A stretch of DNA of 12,051 nt, from positions 1 through 12,051 of the forward strand of contig CAMPKG010000069.1 of NCBI GenBank assembly GCA_946887085.1, given 5' to 3'. Source of the DNA: an uncultured Sphingobacteriales bacterium. GTDB taxonomy: Bacteria > Bacteroidota > Bacteroidia > Chitinophagales > Chitinophagaceae. Of this stretch, positions 1 to 7,354 are shown piece by piece (position 1 is the first letter of the stretch; every line of letters begins with the position of its first letter). The position numbers and the translations under genes were made by a program. The notes beneath the pieces were generated by a model. It saw only the letters and a list, made by a program, of their open reading frames with translations. It had not been told where the DNA came from and did no database searches.

Positions 1-1
1 A

Positions 2-73
2 TTGGCTGATCAGAACAAAACTGTAAACCAAAATCAGGACGAGACAGGATTTGCCAATGCCCCGAATTCGTAA
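2..73 (+). CDS. Possible C-terminal tail of a gene entering from the left (partial)
   Basis: One forward frame stays open from the left edge to a TAA at 71-73 and would encode about 23 residues ending in TGFANAPNS. The tail is polar and rich in Gln, Asn and Asp, like a disordered C-terminus. The other two forward frames hit stops within the first 25 bases. A frame open for 24 codons can occur by chance, so this is weak evidence for a gene, and no family can be named from so little. Confidence 0.3.
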   Translation: MADQNKTVNQNQDETGFANAPNS

Positions 74-85
74 CAAAACGTAACA
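69..85. repeat. Direct repeat CGTAACA x2, 10-bp period
   Basis: CGTAACA occurs at 69-75 and again at 79-85, so the copies are 10 bp apart start to start, about one helical turn. The first copy overlaps the stop codon of the possible left-edge gene. Spaced same-face repeats suit a DNA-binding protein, but the units are short and could be chance. The rest of 74-295 shows no convincing gene; near its right end it holds the dioxygenase promoter candidate. Confidence 0.3.
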
Positions 86-253
86 TACTCCGACCCAGAT
101 TAAACTGACCGATCATGAAAAACACTGAAAAACGACAACTTTCGACAACCCGCCGCCTGGTCAATCCTTTTAATCCATTAATCAGGGCTCAAACATATTT
201 TATGAATTCACCAACTAATGTCGCTACATATAAGTCTATAAATGAGTTCGATA

Positions 254-282
254 TTGCCGCGGCAAGTTATATGGTAACTTTG
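254..282 (+). promoter_or_regulatory. Bacteroidota-type promoter of the dioxygenase gene
   Basis: TTG at 254-256 and an exact TAnnTTTG match (TAACTTTG, 275-282) are separated by 18 bp, which fits the known Bacteroidota primary sigma factor consensus. Transcription would begin at about 287-290, leaving only a handful of bases before the ATG at 296. The message would be almost leaderless unless translation begins at an internal ATG such as 347 or 353. Confidence 0.5.
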
Positions 283-295
283 TATCACTAAAGAA

Positions 296-1168
296 ATGAA
301 AAGGGGAAATTTTTTAAGAATAGGCGCTGCGGCGCTGCTGACTCCGATGGTGATGAAGTTACAGGCTTTTAGTCGCTGGGCAGACGAACAACCTGCATCT
401 GGAAGGATGCCGGTAATGTTTGCCGGCCATGGCAACCCGATGAATGCAATACTGAAGAACGAATTCAGCAACAAATGGCAACAATTGGGCGAAACGCTGC
501 CTAGGCCCAAGGCTATTCTTTCTGTTTCCGCGCACTGGCTGACACGTGGAACATATGTTACCGCCATGGAGCGCCCGAAGACCATCCACGATTTCGGTGG
601 TTTTCCTAAAGAGCTGTTCGCACAGCAATACCCGGCGAAAAATGCGCCCGACATGGTTGCAGAAACGAAAAAAGCGATCAGGTCGACCGCAGTGATGGAC
701 GACCACGAGTGGGGATTGGATCATGGCACCTGGTCGGTCTTGCTGCCGATGTATCCGAAGGCGGATATACCTGTGTTCCAGCTGAGCATCGACTATTCGC
801 AGCCACCGCAGTATCATTATGAGCTGGCTCGGCAACTGGGTGTGTTAAGAAACAAAGGAGTGCTGATTATGGGTAGTGGTAACATCGTGCACAATCTCGG
901 TATGGTGGATTTTCATGCAAAGGAAACTTTTGGCTGGGCTGCCGAATTTGATGATAAAATAAAAACCGCAATAGACAAAGGAGACCATGAGACGGTCATC
1001 AGGTATGATAAGATGGGCAAGTTGGCGGGAATGGCCGTGCCCACCAACGATCATTACCTGCCGCTGATCTATACTTTGGCCTTGCAGGACAAGAAAGACG
1101 ATGTTAAATATTTCAATGATAAATTCGATGCGGGCTCTATTTCCATGAGATCCTTGCTCATAGGCTAA
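296..1168 (+). CDS. ygiD: LigB-family extradiol dioxygenase, 4,5-DOPA dioxygenase (YgiD) type
   Basis: This predicted metal-dependent ring-cleaving dioxygenase belongs to the LigB/YgiD family, in which E. coli YgiD and plant DODA open the ring of L-DOPA. The sequence tracks YgiD closely: GHGNPMN (44-50), SAHW (78-81), IHDFGGFP (97-104), DHGTW (142-146), SGNIVHN (194-200), DHYLPL (252-257) and a C-terminal GSISM near 280-284. By homology His45, His80 and His253 are the metal ligands, and His199 is the conserved active-site histidine. The catalytic domain begins around residue 37. The preceding stretch, KRGNFLRIGAAALL, resembles a Tat signal but has Arg-Gly instead of Arg-Arg, so export is uncertain. 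A shorter start at Met18 or Met20 would give a cytoplasmic enzyme. The gene appears to stand alone with its own promoter. The physiological substrate is unknown; family membership is firm, the DOPA activity is not. Confidence 0.92.
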   Translation: MKRGNFLRIGAAALLTPMVMKLQAFSRWADEQPASGRMPVMFAGHGNPMNAILKNEFSNKWQQLGETLPRPKAILSVSAHWLTRGTYVTAMERPKTIHDFGGFPKELFAQQYPAKNAPDMVAETKKAIRSTAVMDDHEWGLDHGTWSVLLPMYPKADIPVFQLSIDYSQPPQYHYELARQLGVLRNKGVLIMGSGNIVHNLGMVDFHAKETFGWAAEFDDKIKTAIDKGDHETVIRYDKMGKLAGMAVPTNDHYLPLIYTLALQDKKDDVKYFNDKFDAGSISMRSLLIG

Positions 1169-1182
1169 CAATCAATAATTTG

Positions 1183-1216
1183 TTGACCAAACAAAACACT
1201 ATAATCCGTATCTTAG
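1183..1216 (+). promoter_or_regulatory. Weak promoter candidate for the lipoprotein gene
   Basis: TTG at 1183-1185 and TATCTTAG at 1209-1216 (one mismatch to TAnnTTTG) are 23 bp apart, at the long end of the accepted range. The expected start near 1223 would give about a 20-base leader before the ATG at 1244. The TATAAT at 1200-1205 lies only 11 bp after TTGACC, so the sigma70 layout does not fit. Confidence 0.25.
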
Positions 1217-1234
1217 TACATCAGAACGTACTGA
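1213..1234 (+). repeat. Small inverted repeat in the lipoprotein leader
   Basis: TTAGTAC (1213-1219) and GTACTGA (1228-1234) form a 7-bp stem with one T.G wobble and an 8-base loop, ending 9 bases before the ATG at 1244. There is no T-tract, so it is not a classical terminator. It could be a small operator or a leader hairpin. Confidence 0.3.
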
Positions 1235-1243
1235 AATTTGAGT

Positions 1244-1978
1244 ATGAAAAAAGCGTTGAACATATTAGCCCTATCCTGCCTTGTTGCCATAGCATCTTGC
1301 AAAAAAGGCGGCGATGACTACCAACCACCTGTGGTTACTCCGGATAAATTTGCTTTCAAGGTCGATGGCGTCCGCGATACTTCAATGGAACGTATCGGCG
1401 AGGTGAGATTGAACCTGAATGTGCGGTTGCTGTCGGGTAAGACGGAGATGATCACGCTTGGTGCCGCTGACCTGCCCAAAGGCATGAAGGTGAGCTATAC
1501 CAAACAAACAGGTATGCCGCCTTTCATTACGCAAATGGTCATTACAACAGACAAAGTTTTAGAAGCTTCGTACCCCATTTACGTTACGGATACCACAAGG
1601 TTCAAAGACGTTCAGATGCAGAAGATGACCGTGAAAATAAAGCCCTACTCTAATATTGCGGTGGCTTACAAAGGTCAGTTCATCGAAAAACGTAAATGCA
1701 CCAGCGACAGTATGTCGTACCCGGTGTTCATTGAGCCTGCCGAGAAGTTCGTCAATCGTATTCTGATCAAAGGCTTCTGGACCAAGGTATGGAGCACGGA
1801 GGTATATGCAGACCTCGTGCCGGAGAGCAAAAACGTGAGCGTTCCCGCACAGCTTATTGACGGCGTCACCTACTCAGGCATCGGCACTTTTAATGATAAC
1901 GAAATAGTTATCAATTACACGGTCAAGGATTCATCAGGGCTTGTGAATGAGACCTGTACGGCTGTGTTTACCAGGTAG
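1244..1978 (+). CDS. Secreted lipoprotein of unknown function
   Basis: The ATG at 1244 opens a classic lipoprotein signal: KK, a hydrophobic core, then IASC with the modified Cys at residue 19. A TTG two codons upstream is less likely. CKKGGDDY follows the Cys; lysines and acidic residues at this point are typical of Bacteroidota lipoproteins, some of which are shown on the cell surface. The remaining 220 or so residues look all-beta: alternating hydrophobic strands, and a C-terminal part beginning near YKGQF and ending with an INYTVKDSSG...CTAVFTR pattern. Two cysteines in that C-terminal part, in KRKC and NETC, could form a disulfide. I recognise no named domain. It lies 65 bp upstream of the outer membrane barrel gene on the same strand, so the two may share a transcript, and it could be an accessory to that protein. 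The function is unknown. Confidence 0.8.
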   Translation: MKKALNILALSCLVAIASCKKGGDDYQPPVVTPDKFAFKVDGVRDTSMERIGEVRLNLNVRLLSGKTEMITLGAADLPKGMKVSYTKQTGMPPFITQMVITTDKVLEASYPIYVTDTTRFKDVQMQKMTVKIKPYSNIAVAYKGQFIEKRKCTSDSMSYPVFIEPAEKFVNRILIKGFWTKVWSTEVYADLVPESKNVSVPAQLIDGVTYSGIGTFNDNEIVINYTVKDSSGLVNETCTAVFTR

Positions 1979-1989
1979 CTAAAGGCTGG

Positions 1990-2039
1990 CTTTACCGCGC
2001 GCGTATGATTTTTGTGTATCGTATGAAAGAACGGTAAAG
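1990..2039 (+). promoter_or_regulatory. Inverted repeat with internal direct repeats before the barrel gene
   Basis: CTTTACCG (1990-1997) and CGGTAAAG (2032-2039) are perfect complements, with a 34-base interval that carries CGTATGA twice (2002-2008 and 2020-2026, 18 bp apart). The right arm ends four bases before the first possible start codon of the barrel gene at 2044. As RNA it could hide the ribosome entry site; as DNA it could be an operator. No exact TAnnTTTG element was seen here. Confidence 0.4.
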
Positions 2040-2043
2040 TAAT

Positions 2044-3924
2044 TTGATTTTGAATGGGTTGACTACAAGACGATGGCTGGTTTTCTGTATACTTATCTGC
2101 ATGGTTTCCGTGGGCGCCAAAGCCCAACGCCGGCTTGATACCCTTCGTCTTGACAGCATTAAGATATTCCCGAAGAGCAAGTTCATTTCCAATCTTGTAA
2201 AGAAAGGCGTAGAGTCAATAACCCGGGATCCCGTCGACACATCTAACCAGGATGCTGCCATAAACACCAGGAGTGAAAATCCGTTTCTGAAATATGAAGG
2301 CAAGTCCATTCGCGACATCGTTATAACGAGGATTGGTTTTAAACAGCGCTCAGGCGATTCGACGAAGAAACTGGAGGCCCTGGGTAATGCGGTAATGAAT
2401 GCGCTGCATATCGACACAAAGGAATGGGTGATACGGAATAATCTTTTCATAAGGGAGGGCCGGCCTTTGAATGCGTTCACTATCGCAGATAACGAGCGAT
2501 ACCTGCGTACGCTGAACTTCATACAGGATGCAAGAATAGTGGTGAAGCCTTTGAACGATAGTTCTGATACTGTGGACGTGGAAGTGATAACCCGTGATGT
2601 GTTCACACTGTCGGCAGGGCTGGATATGGGTAGCCTGCAACATTTCAAAGCCAGCGTGTCGGAAGCTAATTTGCTGGGTGCCGGTCAACAACTGAAGTTC
2701 ACAGCTCTTTACCACCAGGATCGCGACCCGGTATTTGCTTACAGGATGCAGTATTCAAAGAACAGCATAGCGGGGAGTTTCATCAACGGGTCTGCCGGCT
2801 ATTCTACTGCCAGTCCCTCGCTGGCAGACGGTAAAGAGGAGGAGACGAACTATTTCGTGAGTTTTGACCGGCCGCTGGCCTCGCCGAACATGCGGTTTGC
2901 CGGCGGTATCTATCTCGCGCACAGGTTCACGGAGAAAGCCTATCATAACGACCGCCCGGACAGCGTGTTTTATCGATATAGCCTCAACGCTTTCGACAGC
3001 TGGATAGGCTACAACATAGCCAGTGAAAAGTTGAACACCACTAAGATCCGCGACAGGCGTTTCCTATCATTACGCTACGCACAAAACATTGTCGATCAGC
3101 AACCCTACCAGGTGAATGGCGGGTTTCATCCTTTGTTCAACGATGTACAGCTGGCCCTGGCGCAGATCACCTTCTTTCGCCAGGATTTCTATAAGACAAA
3201 TTATATCTATGGCTTTGGAATCACTGAAGATATCCCCTACGGTTATAACATCGCAGTAACCGGTGGCTGGCATAAACAGCTGTATCTTGAGCGCCCTTAT
3301 GCAGGCCTGAGGGCTGAGCGTTATATCGTTTCCAAAGCAGGGGAGTTTTACCGTTTGTATTTCAGGGGAGGTTCTTTCTACGAAAAGCTCGGGCTTGAAG
3401 ATGGAGCGCTGGTGATCGGCGGCAGTGCATTCAGCCGGTTGATGCAATGGAAAAACGTAAAGATCCGGCAGTATATGAGCCTTAGTTATTCGGGCTTGTT
3501 CAACCGACGCTCTACTGAATTGCTGCGCATCAATAACCCTTTCGGGCTGCACAATTTCCACCAGCAGCATATTAACGGCGATCAGCGTATCGGCGTGTTC
3601 TCCGAATCGTACTTCTACCTGAAGTATCAGCTGTTGAGTTTCAAGTTTGCACCCTTCATCACGGCGAACGCAGTTGCGATCACGCCGCCGTTGGGAAATT
3701 TTACTAAGGCCGATATTTACACGGGCATTGGAGGCGGTATCCGCAGCCGTAATGAAAACCTGGTATTTGGTACAATAGAATTGAGAAGTATTTTCTTCCC
3801 GCGAAGAGTTGAGGGCGAGCCTGCATTCAAGATCATGCTGAACACCGACCTGCGTTACCGTTACAATAGCAACTACGTGAACAAACCGTCCATAATAGAC
3901 CCAAACTTCGATGATGGAGGATAA
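2044..3924 (+). CDS. Outer membrane protein, POTRA-like domain plus beta-barrel (Omp85/BamA-like)
   Basis: Predicted to sit in the outer membrane. A signal peptide ends around residues 25-27 (GAKA, before QRR). Residues about 84-186 read like POTRA-type repeats: YEGKSIRDIVITRIGF, then RNNLFIREGRPLN, ERYLRTLNFIQDARI and DTVDVEVITRD, a pattern shared with BamA/TamA/ShlB-type proteins. From about 190 to 626 the protein is a run of alternating, aromatic-rich strands ending in DLRYRYNSNY, as expected for a barrel of roughly 16 strands. BamA itself is longer, with several POTRA domains, so this is a paralogous Omp85-like protein of unknown cargo. No ATG gives a full signal peptide: the plausible starts are TTG at 2044, 2050 or 2059, and the first ATG (2101, residue 20) would cut into the hydrophobic core. 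An in-frame TAA lies at 2035-2037. The gene probably follows the lipoprotein gene on one transcript. Confidence 0.8.
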   Translation: MILNGLTTRRWLVFCILICMVSVGAKAQRRLDTLRLDSIKIFPKSKFISNLVKKGVESITRDPVDTSNQDAAINTRSENPFLKYEGKSIRDIVITRIGFKQRSGDSTKKLEALGNAVMNALHIDTKEWVIRNNLFIREGRPLNAFTIADNERYLRTLNFIQDARIVVKPLNDSSDTVDVEVITRDVFTLSAGLDMGSLQHFKASVSEANLLGAGQQLKFTALYHQDRDPVFAYRMQYSKNSIAGSFINGSAGYSTASPSLADGKEEETNYFVSFDRPLASPNMRFAGGIYLAHRFTEKAYHNDRPDSVFYRYSLNAFDSWIGYNIASEKLNTTKIRDRRFLSLRYAQNIVDQQPYQVNGGFHPLFNDVQLALAQITFFRQDFYKTNYIYGFGITEDIPYGYNIAVTGGWHKQLYLERPYAGLRAERYIVSKAGEFYRLYFRGGSFYEKLGLEDGALVIGGSAFSRLMQWKNVKIRQYMSLSYSGLFNRRSTELLRINNPFGLHNFHQQHINGDQRIGVFSESYFYLKYQLLSFKFAPFITANAVAITPPLGNFTKADIYTGIGGGIRSRNENLVFGTIELRSIFFPRRVEGEPAFKIMLNTDLRYRYNSNYVNKPSIIDPNFDDGG

Positions 3925-4350
3925 CTATTGTATAGTGATGGTGGTGGGGCCAGATTCTTTTTTTATATGGCAACAATCGGCAGAAATTGTATAAGGCTCG
4001 TCAACTACTTTTTTGCCATCCTTCATTCCGACAAAGCGGAATGCAGCAGTGGTTTGCGCTAGTTTCTTTTGGTAGCTGTCGTCAAGTACAACATAGGCAT
4101 TGTTCATGCCCGGCTCCTGGGACGATGTTATTTTATCGCTGGTGCCGGCTCGCACGGTGTAAGCCTCGTCCAGTTTTACGGGATTGCCTACGGCATCAAC
4201 GACTTGTGCCGTTACCATGGCAAACATCTGGGTGCACATAACGGGTTCAGTACAAGGCCCTGGTGCTTTTACCGTACTGTCTTTACATGACATATACATA
4301 AACAAAGGGGATACCGCAACGAGCGTAAAAACCGACAATAGCTTGTGCAT
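3925..4350 (-). CDS. Small cysteine-containing lipoprotein, unknown function
   Basis: The ATG at 4350 gives 141 residues; the frame continues upstream to 4434, but that stretch lacks signal character. The N-terminus HKLLSVFTLVAVSPLFMYMSC is a lipoprotein-like signal with Cys22 as the likely acylated residue, although YMSC is a poor lipobox. After it come Cys33 and Cys39, then a beta-rich region with VTAQVVDAVGNPVKL (resembling the Ig-like, carboxypeptidase-regulatory fold) and a C-terminal CCHIKKESGPTTITI with Cys126 and Cys127. Four extra cysteines in an exported protein suggest two disulfides or metal binding. I recognise no family. Its stop codon (3925-3927) directly abuts the stop of the barrel gene on the other strand, and it is divergent from the M16 peptidase gene, so the two may share an intergenic control site. 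Confidence 0.75.
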   Translation of the reverse strand: MHKLLSVFTLVAVSPLFMYMSCKDSTVKAPGPCTEPVMCTQMFAMVTAQVVDAVGNPVKLDEAYTVRAGTSDKITSSQEPGMNNAYVVLDDSYQKKLAQTTAAFRFVGMKDGKKVVDEPYTISADCCHIKKESGPTTITIQ

Positions 4351-4389
4351 AATGGTTTTTTTGATGAGTGTGTAAAATTTATGCCAAAA

Positions 4390-4429
4390 CGCCTGCAAAC
4401 AGGGTAACCGAAGGGTCAATTTGCAGACG
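4390..4429. promoter_or_regulatory. Inverted repeat in the divergent intergenic region (operator candidate)
   Basis: CGCCTGCAAA (4390-4399) and TTTGCAGACG (4420-4429) are complementary at 9 of 10 positions, with a 20-base centre containing AGGGT twice. It lies between the divergent lipoprotein (start 4350) and M16 peptidase (start 4492) genes. The arms are 30 bp apart centre to centre, close to three helical turns, which suits a dimeric regulator binding one face of the DNA. Confidence 0.4.
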
Positions 4430-4433
4430 GACA

Positions 4434-4465
4434 TTGGCTTATCTGCCCCGCAAGAGTTATATTTA
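4434..4465 (+). promoter_or_regulatory. Promoter candidate of the M16 peptidase gene
   Basis: TTG at 4434-4436 and TATATTTA at 4458-4465 (one mismatch to TAnnTTTG, the last base) are 21 bp apart, within the accepted Bacteroidota spacing. Transcription would start near 4472, about 20 bases before the ATG at 4492. It lies just to the right of the inverted repeat at 4390-4429. Confidence 0.4.
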
Positions 4466-4491
4466 CATAGAACAAATTTTCCTCAGAAAAT

Positions 4492-7338
4492 ATGAAGCGT
4501 ATCATTTTAGCCTTTTCGGCTGCGGTAGTTCTTTATTCTCCGTCAGCAATGGCGCAGGCGAAGCTTGTCGAGAAGATCACAAAGACTGGCAGCGAACTGG
4601 TGATCCCCTACGAGAAGTATATGTTGCCCAACGGGTTAACGCTTATTGTCCATGAAGACCATTCTGATCCTATCGTGCATGTGGATGTTACCTACCATGT
4701 GGGTTCGGCGCGTGAAGAGATCGGTAAATCGGGTTTCGCCCACTTCTTCGAGCACATGATGTTTCAGGGGTCTGATAACGTAGCCGATGAGCAGCATTTC
4801 AAAATAATCACCGAAGCTGGTGGTACACTTAACGGGACAACAAACCGTGACCGCACAAACTACTTCGAAACAGTGCCTAGCAACCAGCTGGAAAAAATGC
4901 TGTGGCTGGAAGCTGATCGTATGGGCTTCCTAGTGGATGCAGTAACGCAAAAGAAATTTGAAGTGCAACGTGCCACCGTAAAGAACGAGCGCGGACAGCG
5001 TTATGATAATGTGCCTTATGGGTTGGTGAACGAGGTGACAGCTAAAAACCTGTTCCCTTACGGCCATCCGTATTCATGGTTGACGATTGGATATATAGAA
5101 GACCTGAACCGTGTGAACGTTGATGACCTGAAGAACTTCTTCCTCCGCTGGTACGGGCCTAACAATGCAACAGTAACCGTTGGTGGTGACGTCAATCCCA
5201 AAGACGTAGTTAAACTCGTAGAAAAATACTTTGGATCGATCCCTTCAGGGCCCGATCCTATGATGGTAGCAATGGATACTCCGCCGCTGCCTGCCGACAG
5301 GTATGTTTCATTCGTTGATAACTACGCGAAGCTGCCAATGCTGCGTATTACTTATCCAGGCGTGCCGCGGTACCATGAAGACGAAGCTGCACTGGATTGC
5401 CTGGCCGATATACTTGGTGGTGGTAAGAACTCGATCTTCTACCAACAATTCGTCAAAAAGCAAGAAGCAGTTAGCGCTGATGTTCACCATCCAACCTACG
5501 AATTGGCTGGCGAATTCATGATCAGTGTTACGCCATATCCGGGAAAGAAATTATCCGACATGGAGACGCTGGTTCGTCAGAGTTTTGCTGAGTTTGAAAA
5601 AAATGGGGTGACGGATGACGACATAACCAAGTTTAAAAACTCACGCGAATCACAAACGATATATGGTCTTGAAAGTGTTGCAGGGAAAGTGTCTCAACTC
5701 GCCGCTTACCAGACATTCCGCGGCGACCCTAACTACCTGGGCAAAGAAATGAACATGTACCAGCGCGTGACCAAGGAAGACGTGATGCGTGTGTATAACC
5801 AATACATCAAAGGCAAGCATGGCGTCTTTGTGAGTGTGCTGACCAAAGGGCAGGAGGACAATAAGGCTGCAGCGGACAATTACACAGTGTCGACAGCCGG
5901 CTATACTGCACCCGATTATGGCTATGCTAATCTCAAGTACGTAAAGGCGAAAGATAACTTTGATCGCACTAAGATGCCGGCAGCAGGGGCGGCACCGGTT
6001 GTGAAAGTGCCCGCTTTCTGGCGTAAAGAGCTCCCGGGCAATGTGAGGGTTATTGGTACAAAGAGCGACGAGATCCCTGTTGTAAACCTCTTCATTGATT
6101 TTGAGGGAGGAAGAATGCTGGAAGCGAACGATCCATCAAAAGCAGGTTTGTCAAGGTTATTTGTGGGAATGATGGAGGAGGACACAAAGAACTATACTGC
6201 GGAGGCATTAAGTGTTGAGCTGGAAAAATTAGGTAGTAGTATTGATGTTTACTCAACCATCGATGGTATACAAGTGACTGTACGCACGCTTGCCAAAAAC
6301 TACGATAAGACGATGGCGTTGGTAGAAGAACGTCTGTTGCTTCCTAAGTTCACCGAAGAAGCCTTCAGTACCAATAAAAAGCGTCTTTTAGAAGAGATCA
6401 AAAATTCTATGAACAGGCCTGCGGTTGTTGCGAGCAATGTCTATAACAAAGTACAGTATGGTAAAAATAACGTGCTTGGCTGGCCGGGAGCGGGTACTGA
6501 AACCACTATTGGCAATATTCAGTTCGCGGATATGCAGCGTTATTACGATAACTATATTTCTAAAAAGAATGCCGAGGTCGTTGTTGTGGGAGACATCGGC
6601 GAGGGACAAGTGACCAATAGCCTTGCGTTCCTCCAAAAACTGCCGTCAACCCAAATTGCACTGCCTTCACTGCCTGCTGCACCAAAACCTGAAAAAACCA
6701 GGATACATTTCGTAAATGTGCCCAACGCTGCGCAGACAGAATTCCGTATCGGTTATGTGACTGACATGAAATATGACGCACTTGGCAACTATTATAAAAG
6801 CACGGTGATGAACTATCCTTTTGGTGGCGCGTTTAACAGCCGCCTGAATCTTGACCTTCGTGAAGAACGCGGATGGACGTACGGCGCACGTGGTTACTTC
6901 GACGGTGATAAATATACCGGTACTTATACTTTCAGCTCAGGTGTCAAAGCAAACGCAACCGACAGCGCTATGGCCGACGTATTGAAATTGATGAAAGAGT
7001 TCAGGGAAAAGGGTGTAACAGCTGACGAACTTGCGTTTACAAAAAGTTCAATGGGACAGAGTGATGCCCGTAACTATGAGCGTGGCTTCCAGAAGGCAAC
7101 CTTCCTTTCCAGGATAATGGAGTACGATCTGCCTGCTGATTTCTCTAAAAAACAGAACGAGCTGCTGAACAAGCTGACGGTGGCAGATGTGAATACGCTA
7201 GCTTCCCAAAATATTCCGGATGTGAATAAGATGAATGTGGTGCTGGTGGGGGACAAAGCTAAGTTGTGGAGTGGACTGGAAAAACTTGGCTACGAAATGG
7301 TGGAACTGGATAAGAACGGCGATCCCATTGTTAAATAA
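4492..7338 (+). CDS. Two-domain M16 (insulinase/pitrilysin family) zinc metallopeptidase
   Basis: A secreted zinc peptidase, probably periplasmic and involved in peptide turnover. A signal peptide ends at AMA (residues 19-21, before Q22). The N-terminal M16 half carries the inverted zinc motif HFFEH (84-88: His84, Glu87 and His88) with the distal glutamate Glu166 in VKNERGQR. Glu87 is the catalytic base in the family. The C-terminal half lacks a second HxxEH: the matching region reads GLSRLFVGMMEEDT. It does keep the substrate-holding Arg/Tyr pair in LREERGWTYG (Arg790 and Tyr797). At 948 residues it is the fused form in which one chain holds an active half and an inactive half, like bacterial pitrilysin-type and PqqL-like enzymes. 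It is monocistronic: it has its own promoter candidate and a strong hairpin downstream. The family call is certain; the substrate is unknown. Confidence 0.95.
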   Translation: MKRIILAFSAAVVLYSPSAMAQAKLVEKITKTGSELVIPYEKYMLPNGLTLIVHEDHSDPIVHVDVTYHVGSAREEIGKSGFAHFFEHMMFQGSDNVADEQHFKIITEAGGTLNGTTNRDRTNYFETVPSNQLEKMLWLEADRMGFLVDAVTQKKFEVQRATVKNERGQRYDNVPYGLVNEVTAKNLFPYGHPYSWLTIGYIEDLNRVNVDDLKNFFLRWYGPNNATVTVGGDVNPKDVVKLVEKYFGSIPSGPDPMMVAMDTPPLPADRYVSFVDNYAKLPMLRITYPGVPRYHEDEAALDCLADILGGGKNSIFYQQFVKKQEAVSADVHHPTYELAGEFMISVTPYPGKKLSDMETLVRQSFAEFEKNGVTDDDITKFKNSRESQTIYGLESVAGKVSQLAAYQTFRGDPNYLGKEMNMYQRVTKEDVMRVYNQYIKGKHGVFVSVLTKGQEDNKAAADNYTVSTAGYTAPDYGYANLKYVKAKDNFDRTKMPAAGAAPVVKVPAFWRKELPGNVRVIGTKSDEIPVVNLFIDFEGGRMLEANDPSKAGLSRLFVGMMEEDTKNYTAEALSVELEKLGSSIDVYSTIDGIQVTVRTLAKNYDKTMALVEERLLLPKFTEEAFSTNKKRLLEEIKNSMNRPAVVASNVYNKVQYGKNNVLGWPGAGTETTIGNIQFADMQRYYDNYISKKNAEVVVVGDIGEGQVTNSLAFLQKLPSTQIALPSLPAAPKPEKTRIHFVNVPNAAQTEFRIGYVTDMKYDALGNYYKSTVMNYPFGGAFNSRLNLDLREERGWTYGARGYFDGDKYTGTYTFSSGVKANATDSAMADVLKLMKEFREKGVTADELAFTKSSMGQSDARNYERGFQKATFLSRIMEYDLPADFSKKQNELLNKLTVADVNTLASQNIPDVNKMNVVLVGDKAKLWSGLEKLGYEMVELDKNGDPIVK

Positions 7339-7354
7339 CAATCAGTATTTTGAT

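Noticed and set aside
115..291. A 58-codon forward frame ending 4 bases before the dioxygenase ATG
   Set aside because: The peptide shows no domain, signal or helix, the dioxygenase promoter candidate lies inside it, and its composition is not gene-like. It could be a leader frame, but nothing supports that.
208..835. Two long minus-strand frames opposite the dioxygenase gene
   Set aside because: They lie antisense to a clearly recognisable enzyme and encode Cys/Arg-rich peptides without family features.
1183..1205. TTGACC...TATAAT resembling a sigma70 promoter
   Set aside because: The spacer is only 11 bp, and Bacteroidota use a different -33/-7 consensus.
1992..2648. A 218-codon minus-strand frame opposite the barrel gene
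   Set aside because: Ser/Arg-rich translation typical of a frame opposite a real gene; the plus-strand protein has coherent signal, POTRA-like and barrel features.
3070..3570. A 166-codon minus-strand frame inside the barrel gene
   Set aside because: Antisense to conserved barrel strands; no motif and no start context.
6061..6180. A possible second zinc site in the C-terminal half of the M16 peptidase
   Set aside because: The region reads GLSRLFVGMMEEDT without the two histidines, as expected for the inactive half of fused M16 enzymes; it is not a mutation of note.
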